Source of the DNA: Streptomyces sp. CB09001
GTDB taxonomy: Bacteria; Actinomycetota; Actinomycetes; Streptomycetales; Streptomycetaceae
NCBI RefSeq assembly: GCF_003369795.1
Contig: NZ_CP026730.1
Span: forward strand, 6,687,001-6,751,000
DNA length: 64,000 nt
Reading direction: 5' to 3'
Positions 52,984-62,406 of the stretch are shown here, piece after piece. The notes beneath the pieces are model-generated. The model saw nothing but the letters and a program-made list of their open reading frames with translations, made no database searches and was not told where the DNA came from. The number at the start of each line of letters is the position of its first letter. Within the stretch, counting starts at the first letter, position 1. The position numbers were made by a program, and so were the translations under genes.

Positions 52984-53170
52984 CGGGAGACAGACTCCCA
53001 AGCTGTTCCACCCCTGCGTGGTCGAGGACACGGCCAGTCCAGCCGCGCAGGGCGGGGACCGCTGGACATACCTGACGTACGCGCCGCTGACGCCGCGCCC
53101 CGACGACGTCGTGGCCGGCGCCATCACGGACCAGTACCTGGTGGGACACATGGTGCCGATATTCTGCGAT
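52984..53170 (+). pseudogene. Unidentified coding relic
   Basis: The plus frame reads LFHPCVVEDTASPAAQGGD, RWTYLTYAPLTPRPDDVVAGA and ITDQYLVGHMVPIF, which looks like real protein rather than shadow frame, but there is no start, and I do not recognise the family. It overlaps antisense the last ~16 codons of the LysR gene. Confidence 0.35.
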
Positions 53171-54101
53171 CGTCGCACGCCGACTCCAGGGGCCCTGATG
53201 CAAGCGCGGCGGAGTGACCGGACCCGGCCTCTTCGCGGACGATTTTGAGAAAATTGTCCAATGCGTGGGGAATCGGTCCGGAGGCCCAGGCGACAGCCAG
53301 TTCCGTCGAAATTATTTCCTGCTTCAGTGAGACCCTAGCGATGTACTTCGAGCTAACCGACGTTCCGGATGTGGGCGCCAGTGAAACGCCCATCCCGCAA
53401 GCCACGTAGCCCAGTTGAGCTTGAATGGAAGTTGCCTCAATGACCGTGTGCGGCGTAATCCCCGCGGTAGCCAAAGCGGAGAGGGTCTGGTCATAGTAGT
53501 ACGGTGAAATATGTCGTGCCGTCAAAACGAAAGGCTCGAACGCGAGATCAGTGATCTCTATGGGGCCGGCTCCGGCAAGCCGATGGCCGGCCGGCACGAC
53601 AGCTTCGAATCGACCTGTCCTCACGGGTAGGACTGCGAGGCCGTCGACCGGGTCTCCTTCGCGCACGAAGCCGACGTCCACTGTGCCGGCCAGGAGAGAG
53701 TCGAGGCTTTCCTGTGTTCCGGCCTCTCGAAGGTCAACAATCATGTTGGGGTTCTCCAGGCGGAACCTGGGGATGACCATGGGAAGCATTTCCGCGAACG
53801 CGTATGGCACACCCGCGACCCGCAGGCAGCCGATCTCACCGACGGCGGCCTGGTTCACCGCACGCCGCGCCCTGCTGACCTGGTCGCAGATCTGGCGCGC
53901 CTCCAGGAGGAATACCTCTCCCTCTCGCGTGAGCGTCGTGCGCCGCCCGGTTCGGTCGAAGAGCTTGACCCCGAGGTCCTTCTCAAGCGCCTGGATCTGC
54001 ACGCTGAGAGGCGGCTGAGCTATATGCAGCCGTGCCGCCGCCCGGCCGAAGTTCAACTCCTCCGCCACGGCGATGAAGTACCTGACGTGCCGCAACTCCA
54101 T
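53124..54101 (-). CDS. LysR family transcriptional regulator
   Basis: A 325-residue LysR protein. ELRHVRYFIAVAEELNFGRAAARLHIAQPPLSVQIQALEKDLGVKLFDRTGRRTTLTREG is the DNA-binding domain; the effector domain follows (GCLRVAGVPYAFAEMLPMVIPRFRLENPNMIVDLREAG). The family core ends near KIVREEAG; the last ~30 residues look like read-through into unrelated sequence, so the original stop was probably lost. I start at the ATG at 54101; the frame stays open to 54221. Its target is not obvious; MFS is convergent. Confidence 0.85.
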   Translation of the reverse strand: MELRHVRYFIAVAEELNFGRAAARLHIAQPPLSVQIQALEKDLGVKLFDRTGRRTTLTREGEVFLLEARQICDQVSRARRAVNQAAVGEIGCLRVAGVPYAFAEMLPMVIPRFRLENPNMIVDLREAGTQESLDSLLAGTVDVGFVREGDPVDGLAVLPVRTGRFEAVVPAGHRLAGAGPIEITDLAFEPFVLTARHISPYYYDQTLSALATAGITPHTVIEATSIQAQLGYVACGMGVSLAPTSGTSVSSKYIARVSLKQEIISTELAVAWASGPIPHALDNFLKIVREEAGSGHSAALASGPLESACDDRRISAPCVPPGTGP

Positions 54102-54265
54102 GCTCACTGTTCCCGGTCCCTTCGTTCCCTCCGCCACCCCGGAGGGTGCTGCCCGGATACGAGAGCCACGTCGCCATGGAGCCGGAGCATGCATCCGCGA
54201 CATGGCCGCCCTAACGGGCACGCCTTACGGTACGCCTTGTCCGCACCCCCGGAGGTATTCATGAT

Positions 54266-54312
54266 TTGGTGGTCTGCGATAAGGTTTTCGAATGGCTTCT
54301 CTTCGGGCGTTG
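54266..54312 (+). repeat. Short copy of a LysR gene 5' end
   Basis: GGTCTGCGATAAGGTTTTCGAATGGCTTCTCTTCGGGC closely resembles the promoter and first codons at 50836-50875. Only the first ~7 codons survive, followed by unrelated sequence. The remaining gap to 54839 shows no recognisable gene. Confidence 0.5.
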
Positions 54313-54839
54313 GTCTTCACCGGCCTTGCTCCCCGATGCCTCGGCAAACTCGTCACTCTGGTCGCGCCGCGTTTCAGCTGCGGCACGTCGCCCTGCCTGA
54401 ATCGTCCACGTGTGCCTGGCGGTTCGTTTCGTTCCGCAGTGTGGCCGCTGTGATTGAGGCCGGTGGGTCGCGTGCTGTACCGGTGGCGTCGGCTTCCCCC
54501 GTGCCGGAAGTGGTGCGGGCTCTCTTTCGGGGTCTGCGGGCGCCGGCGTGCCGGTCAGGACGCGGTACGTGCCGCAACGACCTGCCGGGCACCGCATCGA
54601 AAAGGTCATCTCCGGTGCTATCCGCGACACCCCGCGCGTGCCATCCCGCTCCCGGGCATCACCAACAGCACAGCCGTTCCACGAATTGGACCGCACCCCG
54701 CCCTTCACCACGGCGGCATAGAACGATTCGGCGAAGCTATACGGTCACGTACTGACAAGCGTGCGCTCGTCGGACCTCCACCGCAGTGGCCCCTGCGCCC
54801 GAATTGATTTTATTCGGCTCAGGGAACAGGCTGAAGGGT

Positions 54840-57278
54840 ATGAACGCCGCTGGCGACGTCTCTCCGGACGAGGCCGGTCAGTCCGCCGGGCCCCTGGGAG
54901 CGGGACTGATCGTGATGGACGCCGAGGGCCGCGTCACCGCGTGGAGTCCGGCTGCGGCACGGCTGCTCGGCTACAAGGCCGCGGACGCCGTCGGCCGCCG
55001 TGTGGACGACCTGCTGGCCGCGGAGCCGCCACGGCCGTCCGGCCAGGAGGAGTGGCACGGCGAACTGTCCGTCCGACACCGCGACGGCCGCCGCCTGAAA
55101 CTCTCCCTGTCGGCGCACCGGCTGGCGGAGGGCGGCATCGCCGAGCCGGTGTGGCTGCTGATCGCGGCAACACAGCCTGCCGTCCCCCCGTACCTCGGGG
55201 CGCAGGCACTTACGGACTGGGTGCTGACCAGTTTCCCGGTCGCGCTGTCGATCCACGACACCGGCATGCGCTGTGTGCGGCAGAACGCCACGATGCGGCG
55301 CCTTACCGGAGCTCGTGAGGACCCCGGACAGGGCCTGGCCGCGGTGTTGAGCGGCCCCGATGCCGCCCAGTGGGAGTTGCGGATGCGCCGGGTACTGGAG
55401 ACGGGCCTGGCCGAGGACGGCTTCCTGGTCCGGGGACGCACCCGGGCGGCTCCCGACCATGATCGCGTGTTCACCGTCTCCGCGTCGCCGCTCCGTGACC
55501 GGGAAAGCCGGGTAATCGGCCTGTGTGCCACCGCGCTGGAGATCACCCAGGAGCATCACGGCCGGGAACGGCAGGCTCTGCTGTACGAAGCCAGCACGCG
55601 TATCGGCAGCACCTTGGACGTGATGCGCACCGGGCAGGAACTGGTCGAGATGGCCGTTCCCCGGCTCGCCGACTTCGCCAGCGTCGACCTGTTGGAAGCC
55701 CTGCTGAGCGGTGAGGAGCCGGCCCCGGGCCCGGTCACCGGTGCCGTACTGCGCCGGGTGGCGCAGCAGTCCATTCTGGACGGCGCGCCGGAGAGCGTGG
55801 CCAGGGTGGGCGATGTCGACCTCTACACGGAGGACTCACCACACGCCCGCTGCCTCGCCACCGGCCGGTCCGAGCTGCTCCGGGTGATGGATCCAGCCGC
55901 CATATCGTGGGCGCCGGGGGATCCTGTGCGTCGTGCCAAGACCCGCGAGTACGGGTTCCACTCCTGGATGATCGTGCCGGTGACCGCCCGGGGCACGGCG
56001 TTGGGGGTGGCGGAATTCCTCCGGTCCGGGCGTCTTGAGCCGTTCGAGTCCGAGGATCTGGCATTGGCCGAGGAACTGGTCGCGCGGGCGGCCGTCTCTC
56101 TGGACAACGCCCGGCGCTTCAGCCGCGAGCGCACGGCGGCGCTGGCGCTGCAGCGCAGTCTGCTGCCGCGGCGACTGCCGGAGCAGTCCGCGGTCGAGGC
56201 CGCCTTCCGATACCTTCCTGCCGGGCCCCGGCCGGGGGTGGGGGGCGACTGGTTCGATGTGATCCCCTTGTCCGGCGGGCGGGTGGCGCTCGTGGTCGGC
56301 GACGTGGTCGGCCACGGCATTCAAGCCTCCGCGACCATGGGCAGGCTGCGTACCGCCGTACGGACCCTCGCCGACGTCGACCTGGCCCCGGACGAGCTGC
56401 TCACCCATCTGGACGACCTCGTCCTCCGGCTGAGCGCAGGCTCCGAGGTGGACACCGACACCACCGAATCCGGAGGCCTCGGTGCCACCTGCCTGTACGC
56501 GGTCTACGACCCGTTGTCGGGCCGTTGCAGTATCGCCCGCGCCGGACACCCGGCGCCCGCCGTGGTTCACCTGGACGGCAGTGTGACCTTCCTGGACCTG
56601 CCTGCCGGCCCCCCACTCGGCCTGGGCGGGCTTCCTTTTGAAGCGGTTGAGACGGTACTGCCCGAGGGGAGCCTGATCGCCCTCTACACCAACGGCCTGG
56701 TCGAATCCCGGCAGCGCGACATGGACACGGGGCTCGAGTCGTTGCGGCGGGCCCTCACCGCCCCGGCCGGCTCGCTGGACACCCTGTGCGGCCAGATCGT
56801 AGGGACCCTGCTTCCGGAACGCCCCGCTGATGATGTGGCCCTCCTGCTGGCCCGGGTCCGGCGCTTCGACTCCGGTCAGGTCGCCTCCTGGGACGTGACC
56901 GCCGATCCCGAGGCAGTGGCCGGGGTCCGTGCGGACGTCCTGCGCCAGCTGTCGGCGTGGGGCCTGGAGGAGGTTGCCTTCGTCACCGAGCTGGTGGTCA
57001 GCGAGCTGGTCACCAACGCCATCCGGTACGGCGGCGCCCCCATCCGGCTGCGGCTGATCCGCGACCGTACGCTGATCTGCGAGGTCGCCGACACCAGCAG
57101 CACTGCACCCCACATGCGCCGGGCCCGCGTGTACGACGAGGGAGGCCGGGGCCTGCTGCTCGTTGCGCAGCTCACCGAGCGCTGGGGTACGCGCTATACC
57201 ACCACCGGCAAGATCATCTGGTGTGAGCAAGCGTACGCAGCGGATTCCCACACCGAGCCTCGGCCCAGGTCCGACTGA
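54840..57278 (+). CDS. PAS-PAS-GAF-SpoIIE-HATPase serine phosphatase / anti-sigma regulator
   Basis: An 812-residue cytoplasmic signalling protein. Two PAS-like domains (GLIVMDAEGRVTAWSPAAARLLGY, ~residues 22-115; and SIHDTGMRCVRQNATMRRLTGA, ~130-240) are followed by a GAF domain (~255-425) and an RsbU/SpoIIE PP2C phosphatase domain (ALALQRSLLPRRLP, GGDWFDVIPLSGGRVALVVGDVVGHGIQASATMGRL, LYTNGLVESR, PADDVALLLAR). The C-terminal RsbW-like ATPase has VVSELVTNAIRYGGAP and DEGGRGLLLVAQL. It should dephosphorylate an anti-anti-sigma factor and possibly bind a sigma factor. I start at the ATG at 54840, as the upstream GTG at 54786 has no ribosome site. Confidence 0.88.
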   Translation: MNAAGDVSPDEAGQSAGPLGAGLIVMDAEGRVTAWSPAAARLLGYKAADAVGRRVDDLLAAEPPRPSGQEEWHGELSVRHRDGRRLKLSLSAHRLAEGGIAEPVWLLIAATQPAVPPYLGAQALTDWVLTSFPVALSIHDTGMRCVRQNATMRRLTGAREDPGQGLAAVLSGPDAAQWELRMRRVLETGLAEDGFLVRGRTRAAPDHDRVFTVSASPLRDRESRVIGLCATALEITQEHHGRERQALLYEASTRIGSTLDVMRTGQELVEMAVPRLADFASVDLLEALLSGEEPAPGPVTGAVLRRVAQQSILDGAPESVARVGDVDLYTEDSPHARCLATGRSELLRVMDPAAISWAPGDPVRRAKTREYGFHSWMIVPVTARGTALGVAEFLRSGRLEPFESEDLALAEELVARAAVSLDNARRFSRERTAALALQRSLLPRRLPEQSAVEAAFRYLPAGPRPGVGGDWFDVIPLSGGRVALVVGDVVGHGIQASATMGRLRTAVRTLADVDLAPDELLTHLDDLVLRLSAGSEVDTDTTESGGLGATCLYAVYDPLSGRCSIARAGHPAPAVVHLDGSVTFLDLPAGPPLGLGGLPFEAVETVLPEGSLIALYTNGLVESRQRDMDTGLESLRRALTAPAGSLDTLCGQIVGTLLPERPADDVALLLARVRRFDSGQVASWDVTADPEAVAGVRADVLRQLSAWGLEEVAFVTELVVSELVTNAIRYGGAPIRLRLIRDRTLICEVADTSSTAPHMRRARVYDEGGRGLLLVAQLTERWGTRYTTTGKIIWCEQAYAADSHTEPRPRSD

Positions 57279-58095
57279 GCGGGGGTCGACGCTGCACGGA
57301 CGGCCACTCGGCACACGGAGCGCCCCACACGTGACATCGTGCGCGCCATCGCCGGCTGGTACAACCCGTCGGGCAACGGTTCGACCCCGCGGTGACCGGG
57401 ACCGCCCGGCGTCATCGCGCCGGTCCTCTGCCGGTTCCCGCCGTGCTGGTGGAGCCGGGTCCGCAGAGTGCCGGTCGTACCGCCGGCCCGGCGTCCCTGG
57501 TCCGACTCGGAACCCGACCCGCGCTCCCGGCGGGGCCGGTGGTATCCGCTGTCCGCGATCCTGCTTGGACGGGCCCGTGCAAGCGCCGCCGTGACCCACG
57601 CACAGGTGGAGGCCGGCGCGCGAAGACCAACCATGGTCCCGGCCAGTTGTCTCATGCCTGATCGTTACCGAACCAGGGCCTCCCACCTGCTACTTCGGGA
57701 CGGAAGGCACCCGGTGCCGGACATCATCGCGGATGCTTTCGCCATCGGCCGCAGCAGTTTCCGACGTTCGCAGGAAACCGAAGATCATTCCACCAGATCG
57801 CCCCCGCGCCCATACCGCTGAGCAGCCAGAAAGCGCGCGGGACGAGATCAAGTTCGATGACCTGTAATACCTCAGAAGTATCGACGGGGGTATGCAGAAG
57901 TATTGGACAGCTTGTTCGCGGCTTCGTACGTTTTGCGCCACACCACGTGCTGACTCCAGAGAAGGGAACCTCGCGGACAGCTCAGCATACAAAGCCGAGA
58001 ATGATCTGAAGGCGCCGATGACAGCCGCCAGAGAGCCGGATCCCCGGAGGTCGGCGATCGAGGGCGTGATTACGTGACATCGAGGAGATCTTAGA
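57279..58095. other. Long intergenic region without recognisable gene
   Basis: About 820 bases. Open frames on both strands show no family features. Base composition turns more AT-rich after about 57660, leading into the sugar-oxidation cluster, whose promoter should lie near the right end. Confidence 0.5.
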
Positions 58096-58659
58096 ATGCA
58101 ACCGGAGCCGTACGCGCTTGGGCGAGGAATACCGACAGCGACAAACGTCGACCATATCGGGTGGACGGTGCCAGATCTTGACGAGGCAGTCGCCTTCTGC
58201 GTCGACGTTCTCGGGGGAGAGGAGATCTTCCGAGCCGGTCCTTTCGCCGACCCCGTGGGCGACTGGATGACGACGCAGTTCGACGTTCACCCACGGGCCT
58301 CAACGACGGTCGCCATGGTGCGTCTTGGGCCCACGCAAGTAGTGGAACTCCTCGCATGGGAATCCCCGGACGGACCGGGCGAGTGGCCCCGCACCAGCGA
58401 CGCGGGCGCTACGCATCTTGCGATTCATGTCGGGGATGTCGAGGCAGCGATGGCCTATCTCAAGGCCCACGGATGCGTCGCATGCGGCGAGCCAGTGCTC
58501 TTGGCCGATGTTCCGCAGGCAGGCATCACGATCTTGTACGTCCGAACGCCGATCGGGCTCTACCTGGAACTGGTTTCGCACCCGGGCGGCGTACTGCCGT
58601 ACGAGGAATCGACCAGTGCACGCCTTCTGCCCAGGGCAGTCGAATGGCGCAACGGATGA
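58096..58659 (+). CDS. VOC superfamily (glyoxalase-like) protein
   Basis: A 187-residue protein with paired beta-alpha-beta-beta-beta modules. NVDHIGWTVPDLDEAVAFCVDVLGGEEIFRAG holds the first metal His, VVELLAWESPDG a mid-domain Glu, ATHLAIHVGDVEAAMAYLKAHG the second His and LYLELVSHPGG the last Glu. So the usual H-E-H-E metal set appears complete. VOC enzymes act as isomerases, dioxygenases or lyases. In this cluster, next to a sugar oxidoreductase, an isomerase or epimerase acting on a ketosugar is plausible but unproven. Confidence 0.85.
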   Translation: MQPEPYALGRGIPTATNVDHIGWTVPDLDEAVAFCVDVLGGEEIFRAGPFADPVGDWMTTQFDVHPRASTTVAMVRLGPTQVVELLAWESPDGPGEWPRTSDAGATHLAIHVGDVEAAMAYLKAHGCVACGEPVLLADVPQAGITILYVRTPIGLYLELVSHPGGVLPYEESTSARLLPRAVEWRNG

Positions 58660-58827
58660 CCTCCTACCGGGCCTGCACGCGCCGCCGGCCTGCGGCCGAA
58701 AGGCCGGGGAGCCGCCCCGGCGGATGGACGGCTCCCCCAAACAGGCCCGACAGGAATGTCTGGGTGCGCTGACGCGACCGGTGCCAACGCCGGGCTCACG
58801 AACTGAACGCCAGAAAGGACGAGTGCA

Positions 58828-60276
58828 GTGTCGCATTCAGTAGGAGAAATCCCGCTCAGCGCGGACGTGGTGGTCGTTGGGAGTGGAGCCGGCGGGGCAG
58901 CCGTGGCCGGCGAACTCGCACGCAAGGGCTGCCAGGTTGTCGTCATCGAGGCCGGTACGGCCGGGACAGGCGAGCACGGCCGCAATCTGGACAGCACCCC
59001 AGGCGGTACCCGAGGCTTCGCCGACTTCCTTGAAGGTGCCCTGGCACCTCTCAACCGGGCTGCGGCCACGCCGCCGAGGCTGCCCGGCCTGGTCGGGATT
59101 CACGGCGTCGGCGGAATGCTGGTGGGATGGACGCACAACTCGCCCAATCCCGATTGGTGGGAGCTGCCGGGCTGGATTGAGCACGACTGTTGGGGCCGGC
59201 TCGTCGCCCGCGCATCCGACCTGTTGCACGTGGGCGTCGCAATCAGCACTGAAGACGGGCGGTACAAGGACTTCGAGGAAATCGTCGCCCGCCGCGTCGG
59301 CGCGTTGCCCGACGGGCGAGAGGTACAGCCGATGCCGATCGCGGCCGAACCGCTGGACAGCGGCGGGTGGAGATTCAGCGCAGCGGATGACCTGCTCCGA
59401 GGCGCGCACGAAAACATCCGCCTCATTACCGATCACGTGGTCCGCACCGTGGTACATCGGCGAGGAGCCGCGACGGGAGTACTGGCCCACCCGGTCGGGG
59501 GCGGCGATCCCCTTCTCATCAACGCCGACGCCGTCGTCATCGCCGCGGGCACAGTGGGCAGCGCGCAGTTGATCGCCGCTTCCGGTCTGGAGGCCGGCCC
59601 GGCGCTCGGCGCGTACCTGACGGAACACACCATTGTCGCTTCGCGTGTACTCCTCAAGGCGAACCTGCGGCGAAACGAGGAGTCGGATCGGTTCCCGCCC
59701 TCCGTGTGGATCCCTCCGTCGCGCGCACACGAGTGGTCCACCACGATCAACGCCACTCAGTGGAACTTCAACCCCGCGATCCCAGCCGACGCGCCGTTCG
59801 ACAATACGATCGACCTTCTCTCCTTCTGCCCCGTAGAACCGCAAGAGTCCAATCGACTTCAGTTCGATGCAGAGCGTGAAGACGGCTTCGGCCTTCCAGT
59901 CGCAACGGGCGCGGTCGAGTTGAGCAACAGCGATTTCGACGTGGCAGGCGATGCCCTGCGGGAGCTCTTCCTACTGTCGAGCGACCTCGGTGACCTCGTC
60001 ACAGGATGGGGTATGCGAGTGCCTGCACGCGGAGGCTCGATGCACCTCATGGGGTCATGCCGAATGGGCGCAGTTGAATCCGAGAGCTCGGTCGTCTCAC
60101 CGGAGGGCCGCCTTTGGGCCTACGAGAACTGCTACGTCGCGGGTAATGCCGTACTCGGCGAGAGAAACGCCTCCAATCCGACCCTGACCACCATCGCCTT
60201 CGCGCTCCATGTTGCCGATGCGATCTCCAGCCCTTCCACTTCGACTCTGGTAGCCGACTGCAAGGAGTCCTCATGA
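58828..60276 (+). CDS. GMC-family FAD oxidoreductase (pyranose/C-glycoside oxidase-like)
   Basis: A 482-residue FAD enzyme. ADVVVVGSGAGGAAVAGELARKGCQVVVIEAG is the N-terminal dinucleotide fold; GIHGVGGMLVGWTHNSPNPDWWELPGW is the flavin-contact loop typical of pyranose 2-oxidase-like members; GGSMHLMGSCRMG supplies the catalytic His and NASNPTLTTIAFALHVADAI the Asn of the His/Asn pair. Shorter than true pyranose 2-oxidases (~580-620) but in the range of bacterial sugar and C-glycoside 3-oxidases. With a sugar ABC importer next door it likely oxidises a sugar or glycoside hydroxyl to a ketone. The stop overlaps the next VOC start. Confidence 0.85.
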   Translation: MSHSVGEIPLSADVVVVGSGAGGAAVAGELARKGCQVVVIEAGTAGTGEHGRNLDSTPGGTRGFADFLEGALAPLNRAAATPPRLPGLVGIHGVGGMLVGWTHNSPNPDWWELPGWIEHDCWGRLVARASDLLHVGVAISTEDGRYKDFEEIVARRVGALPDGREVQPMPIAAEPLDSGGWRFSAADDLLRGAHENIRLITDHVVRTVVHRRGAATGVLAHPVGGGDPLLINADAVVIAAGTVGSAQLIAASGLEAGPALGAYLTEHTIVASRVLLKANLRRNEESDRFPPSVWIPPSRAHEWSTTINATQWNFNPAIPADAPFDNTIDLLSFCPVEPQESNRLQFDAEREDGFGLPVATGAVELSNSDFDVAGDALRELFLLSSDLGDLVTGWGMRVPARGGSMHLMGSCRMGAVESESSVVSPEGRLWAYENCYVAGNAVLGERNASNPTLTTIAFALHVADAISSPSTSTLVADCKESS

Positions 60277-60782
60277 TCATCGGCATCCATCACGCAGCCA
60301 TCTCCACCCCCGATCTCGAGCGACTCAAGTCCTTCTATTGTGACCTGTTCGGGCTCGAGGAAGTGATGCGGTACGGCTGGCAGCAGGGCGACGACCTGTG
60401 CGACAGCATTGTCGGGCTCAGCGGATCCGAGGCGACCTTCGTCTATCTCCGTGGCGGCAATGCACACATCGAGCTGTTCCAGTACACCCACCCCGCCCCC
60501 AAGCCGCGAGATCCGGAGTGGCGAGTCTCTGATCATGGATTCACCCACATCTGCTTCGAAGTCACCGATATACACGCGGAATTCGAGCGCCTCGCCGGTG
60601 CGGGTATGCGGTTCCAGAACGATGGGCCAATAGACGCACTCGGCATGCTTCATGTCGCGTACGGCTTCGACCCCGACGGCAACATCGTCGAACTCATTGA
60701 GTTTCCCGACCGCGAGAAGGGAAGCGAGTCGGCATCACTGACCGGCGCGCCACTGCTGACCGAAAAAAGATCGCTGTCATGA
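60273..60782 (+). CDS. VOC superfamily protein (lactoylglutathione-lyase-like)
   Basis: A 169-residue protein: IIGIHHAAISTPDLERLKSFYCDLFGLEEVMRYGW, NAHIELFQYTHPAPKPRDPEWRVSDHGFTHICFEVTDIHAEFERLAGAGMRF and GFDPDGNIVELIEFPD, with His, Glu, His and Glu metal ligands visible. It differs from the VOC protein at 58096, so they probably do two different steps. The ATG shares bases with the GMC stop, a sign of translational coupling. Confidence 0.87.
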   Translation: MIIGIHHAAISTPDLERLKSFYCDLFGLEEVMRYGWQQGDDLCDSIVGLSGSEATFVYLRGGNAHIELFQYTHPAPKPRDPEWRVSDHGFTHICFEVTDIHAEFERLAGAGMRFQNDGPIDALGMLHVAYGFDPDGNIVELIEFPDREKGSESASLTGAPLLTEKRSLS

Positions 60783-60834
60783 GAGGAAGATCCGGCAAGA
60801 GCCAGACACGCTCCTATGAAATGTGGGCGACCGG

Positions 60835-62406
60835 ATGACTGAGCAGCTGGTAGCAAGAAACATATCCATGTTCTTCGCCGGACAGCGTGCGCTGGACAAG
60901 GTTGATCTGGCACTGCACCGTGGCGAGGTACAGGCCCTGCTGGGGGCGAATGGATCTGGCAAATCGACCCTGATCAAGGTCCTCGCCGGATATCATACTC
61001 CGGAACACGGCGCTGAGGTGACAATTGGCGGCCGAGTGCTGGCTTTCGGCTCGGCCCGTGCATCTCATCTGGCTGGACTGCGATTCATCCACCAGGACCT
61101 GGGGCTTGTCGACTCGCTTGATGTCGCGGAAAACCTCAGGCTGGGAGGCAATTACGGGCAGACATGGTGGCTCTCCGCTCGTACACAGCGGTCGCAGGCC
61201 GGCGACATGATGCAGAAATACGGGCTTGACATTGATCCGGCGATGCCGGTCGGTGCGCTCAGCGCGGCACAGAAGTCGATGGTCGCGATCATCCGCGCTG
61301 TCGAGGACGGACTCGCAAGCGAGGGCGTGCTCGTACTGGACGAGCCAACAGCATCATTGCCGCAAGAAGAGGTGCATCAACTGATGGACCTGCTTGCCGC
61401 ATTGAAGGCCCAGGGGGTGACGATCCTGTACGTCACTCATCGCCTGCCCGAAGTCTTCGCCATAGCCGATCGGGTAACAGTGCTTCGCGACGGTCGCCGC
61501 ATGGCCACCAAGACCATCGGGGAAGTTGCCGCAGATGACCTGATCGAGCTGATCCTCGGAAAGAGAATCGAAAAGCGGCAGGAGTCGGCCAGACTGGATC
61601 GCAGGGCTCCTGTACTGACGGCTGACCGTGTGTGCGGGGAAAATGTCACTGACTTCAGCTTCAAGGCGCACGCAGGAGAAATCCTCGGCATCACGGGACT
61701 CATCGGCTCCGGATATGAGTCAATATTGGGCCTGGTGTACGGATCTCTGATGCGCACCTCGGGCGAAGTGCAGGTTTCAGAGAAACGAATCACCGGCGGG
61801 TCACCGCGAACGGCAATCAGGCTTGGTGTGAGCTATGCACCTGCTGACCGTCGGAAACTGGGGTCCTTCGTCACCTGGAACGTCGGTGAAAACCTCACGA
61901 TTCCGCTACTGAAATGTGCACGCGTTACTCGCCGACTTTCGCAACGAGCGGAAGAGGCCGAAGCGAAAGACTGGATCGGTCGCCTCGATATCCGACCGGG
62001 TCGCGCGCAGGCAACGTTTTCTGATCTCAGCGGTGGCAATCAACAGAAGGTCGTCATTGCCCGAATGCTCCGCTGCTCGCCTACCGCACTCCTCCTCGAC
62101 GAGCCCACCACAGGAGTCGACGCCGGCGCAAAGTCAGCGATCTACTCGGAACTGCGTGACGCAGCATCGAACGGCGCAACAGTAGTCGTCGCCTCATCGG
62201 ATACCGAAGAGTTGGCAGAGCTGTGTGATCGCGTCATCGTCGTAGCCGACGGACGACCGATCCGGGAGTTGGTCGGAAAGCAATCCCCGGCCGACATCGC
62301 TCGCGCCAGCCTGAATGACGAGAAATCCGCCGGCACCAGCCCGCGTGTAGGAGCAACTGAAGCTATAGAAGCGGAGTATTTCGGATGGAAAAGCGAAGAA
62401 GCGTGA
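60835..62406 (+). CDS. Sugar ABC importer ATP-binding protein (RbsA-like, tandem NBDs)
   Basis: A 523-residue ATPase with two nucleotide-binding domains. NBD1: GANGSGKST Walker A (residue ~38), LSAAQKSMVAI signature, VLVLDEPTASL Walker B. NBD2: degenerate P-loop GITGLIGSGYESI as usual in CUT2 importers, canonical signature LSGGNQQKVVIAR and ALLLDEPTTGVD. It energises uptake of a monosaccharide or related compound with the next two genes. I use the ATG at 60835; a GTG at 60823 is an alternative. Its 3' end overlaps the binding-protein gene by 22 bases. Confidence 0.92.
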   Translation: MTEQLVARNISMFFAGQRALDKVDLALHRGEVQALLGANGSGKSTLIKVLAGYHTPEHGAEVTIGGRVLAFGSARASHLAGLRFIHQDLGLVDSLDVAENLRLGGNYGQTWWLSARTQRSQAGDMMQKYGLDIDPAMPVGALSAAQKSMVAIIRAVEDGLASEGVLVLDEPTASLPQEEVHQLMDLLAALKAQGVTILYVTHRLPEVFAIADRVTVLRDGRRMATKTIGEVAADDLIELILGKRIEKRQESARLDRRAPVLTADRVCGENVTDFSFKAHAGEILGITGLIGSGYESILGLVYGSLMRTSGEVQVSEKRITGGSPRTAIRLGVSYAPADRRKLGSFVTWNVGENLTIPLLKCARVTRRLSQRAEEAEAKDWIGRLDIRPGRAQATFSDLSGGNQQKVVIARMLRCSPTALLLDEPTTGVDAGAKSAIYSELRDAASNGATVVVASSDTEELAELCDRVIVVADGRPIRELVGKQSPADIARASLNDEKSAGTSPRVGATEAIEAEYFGWKSEEA

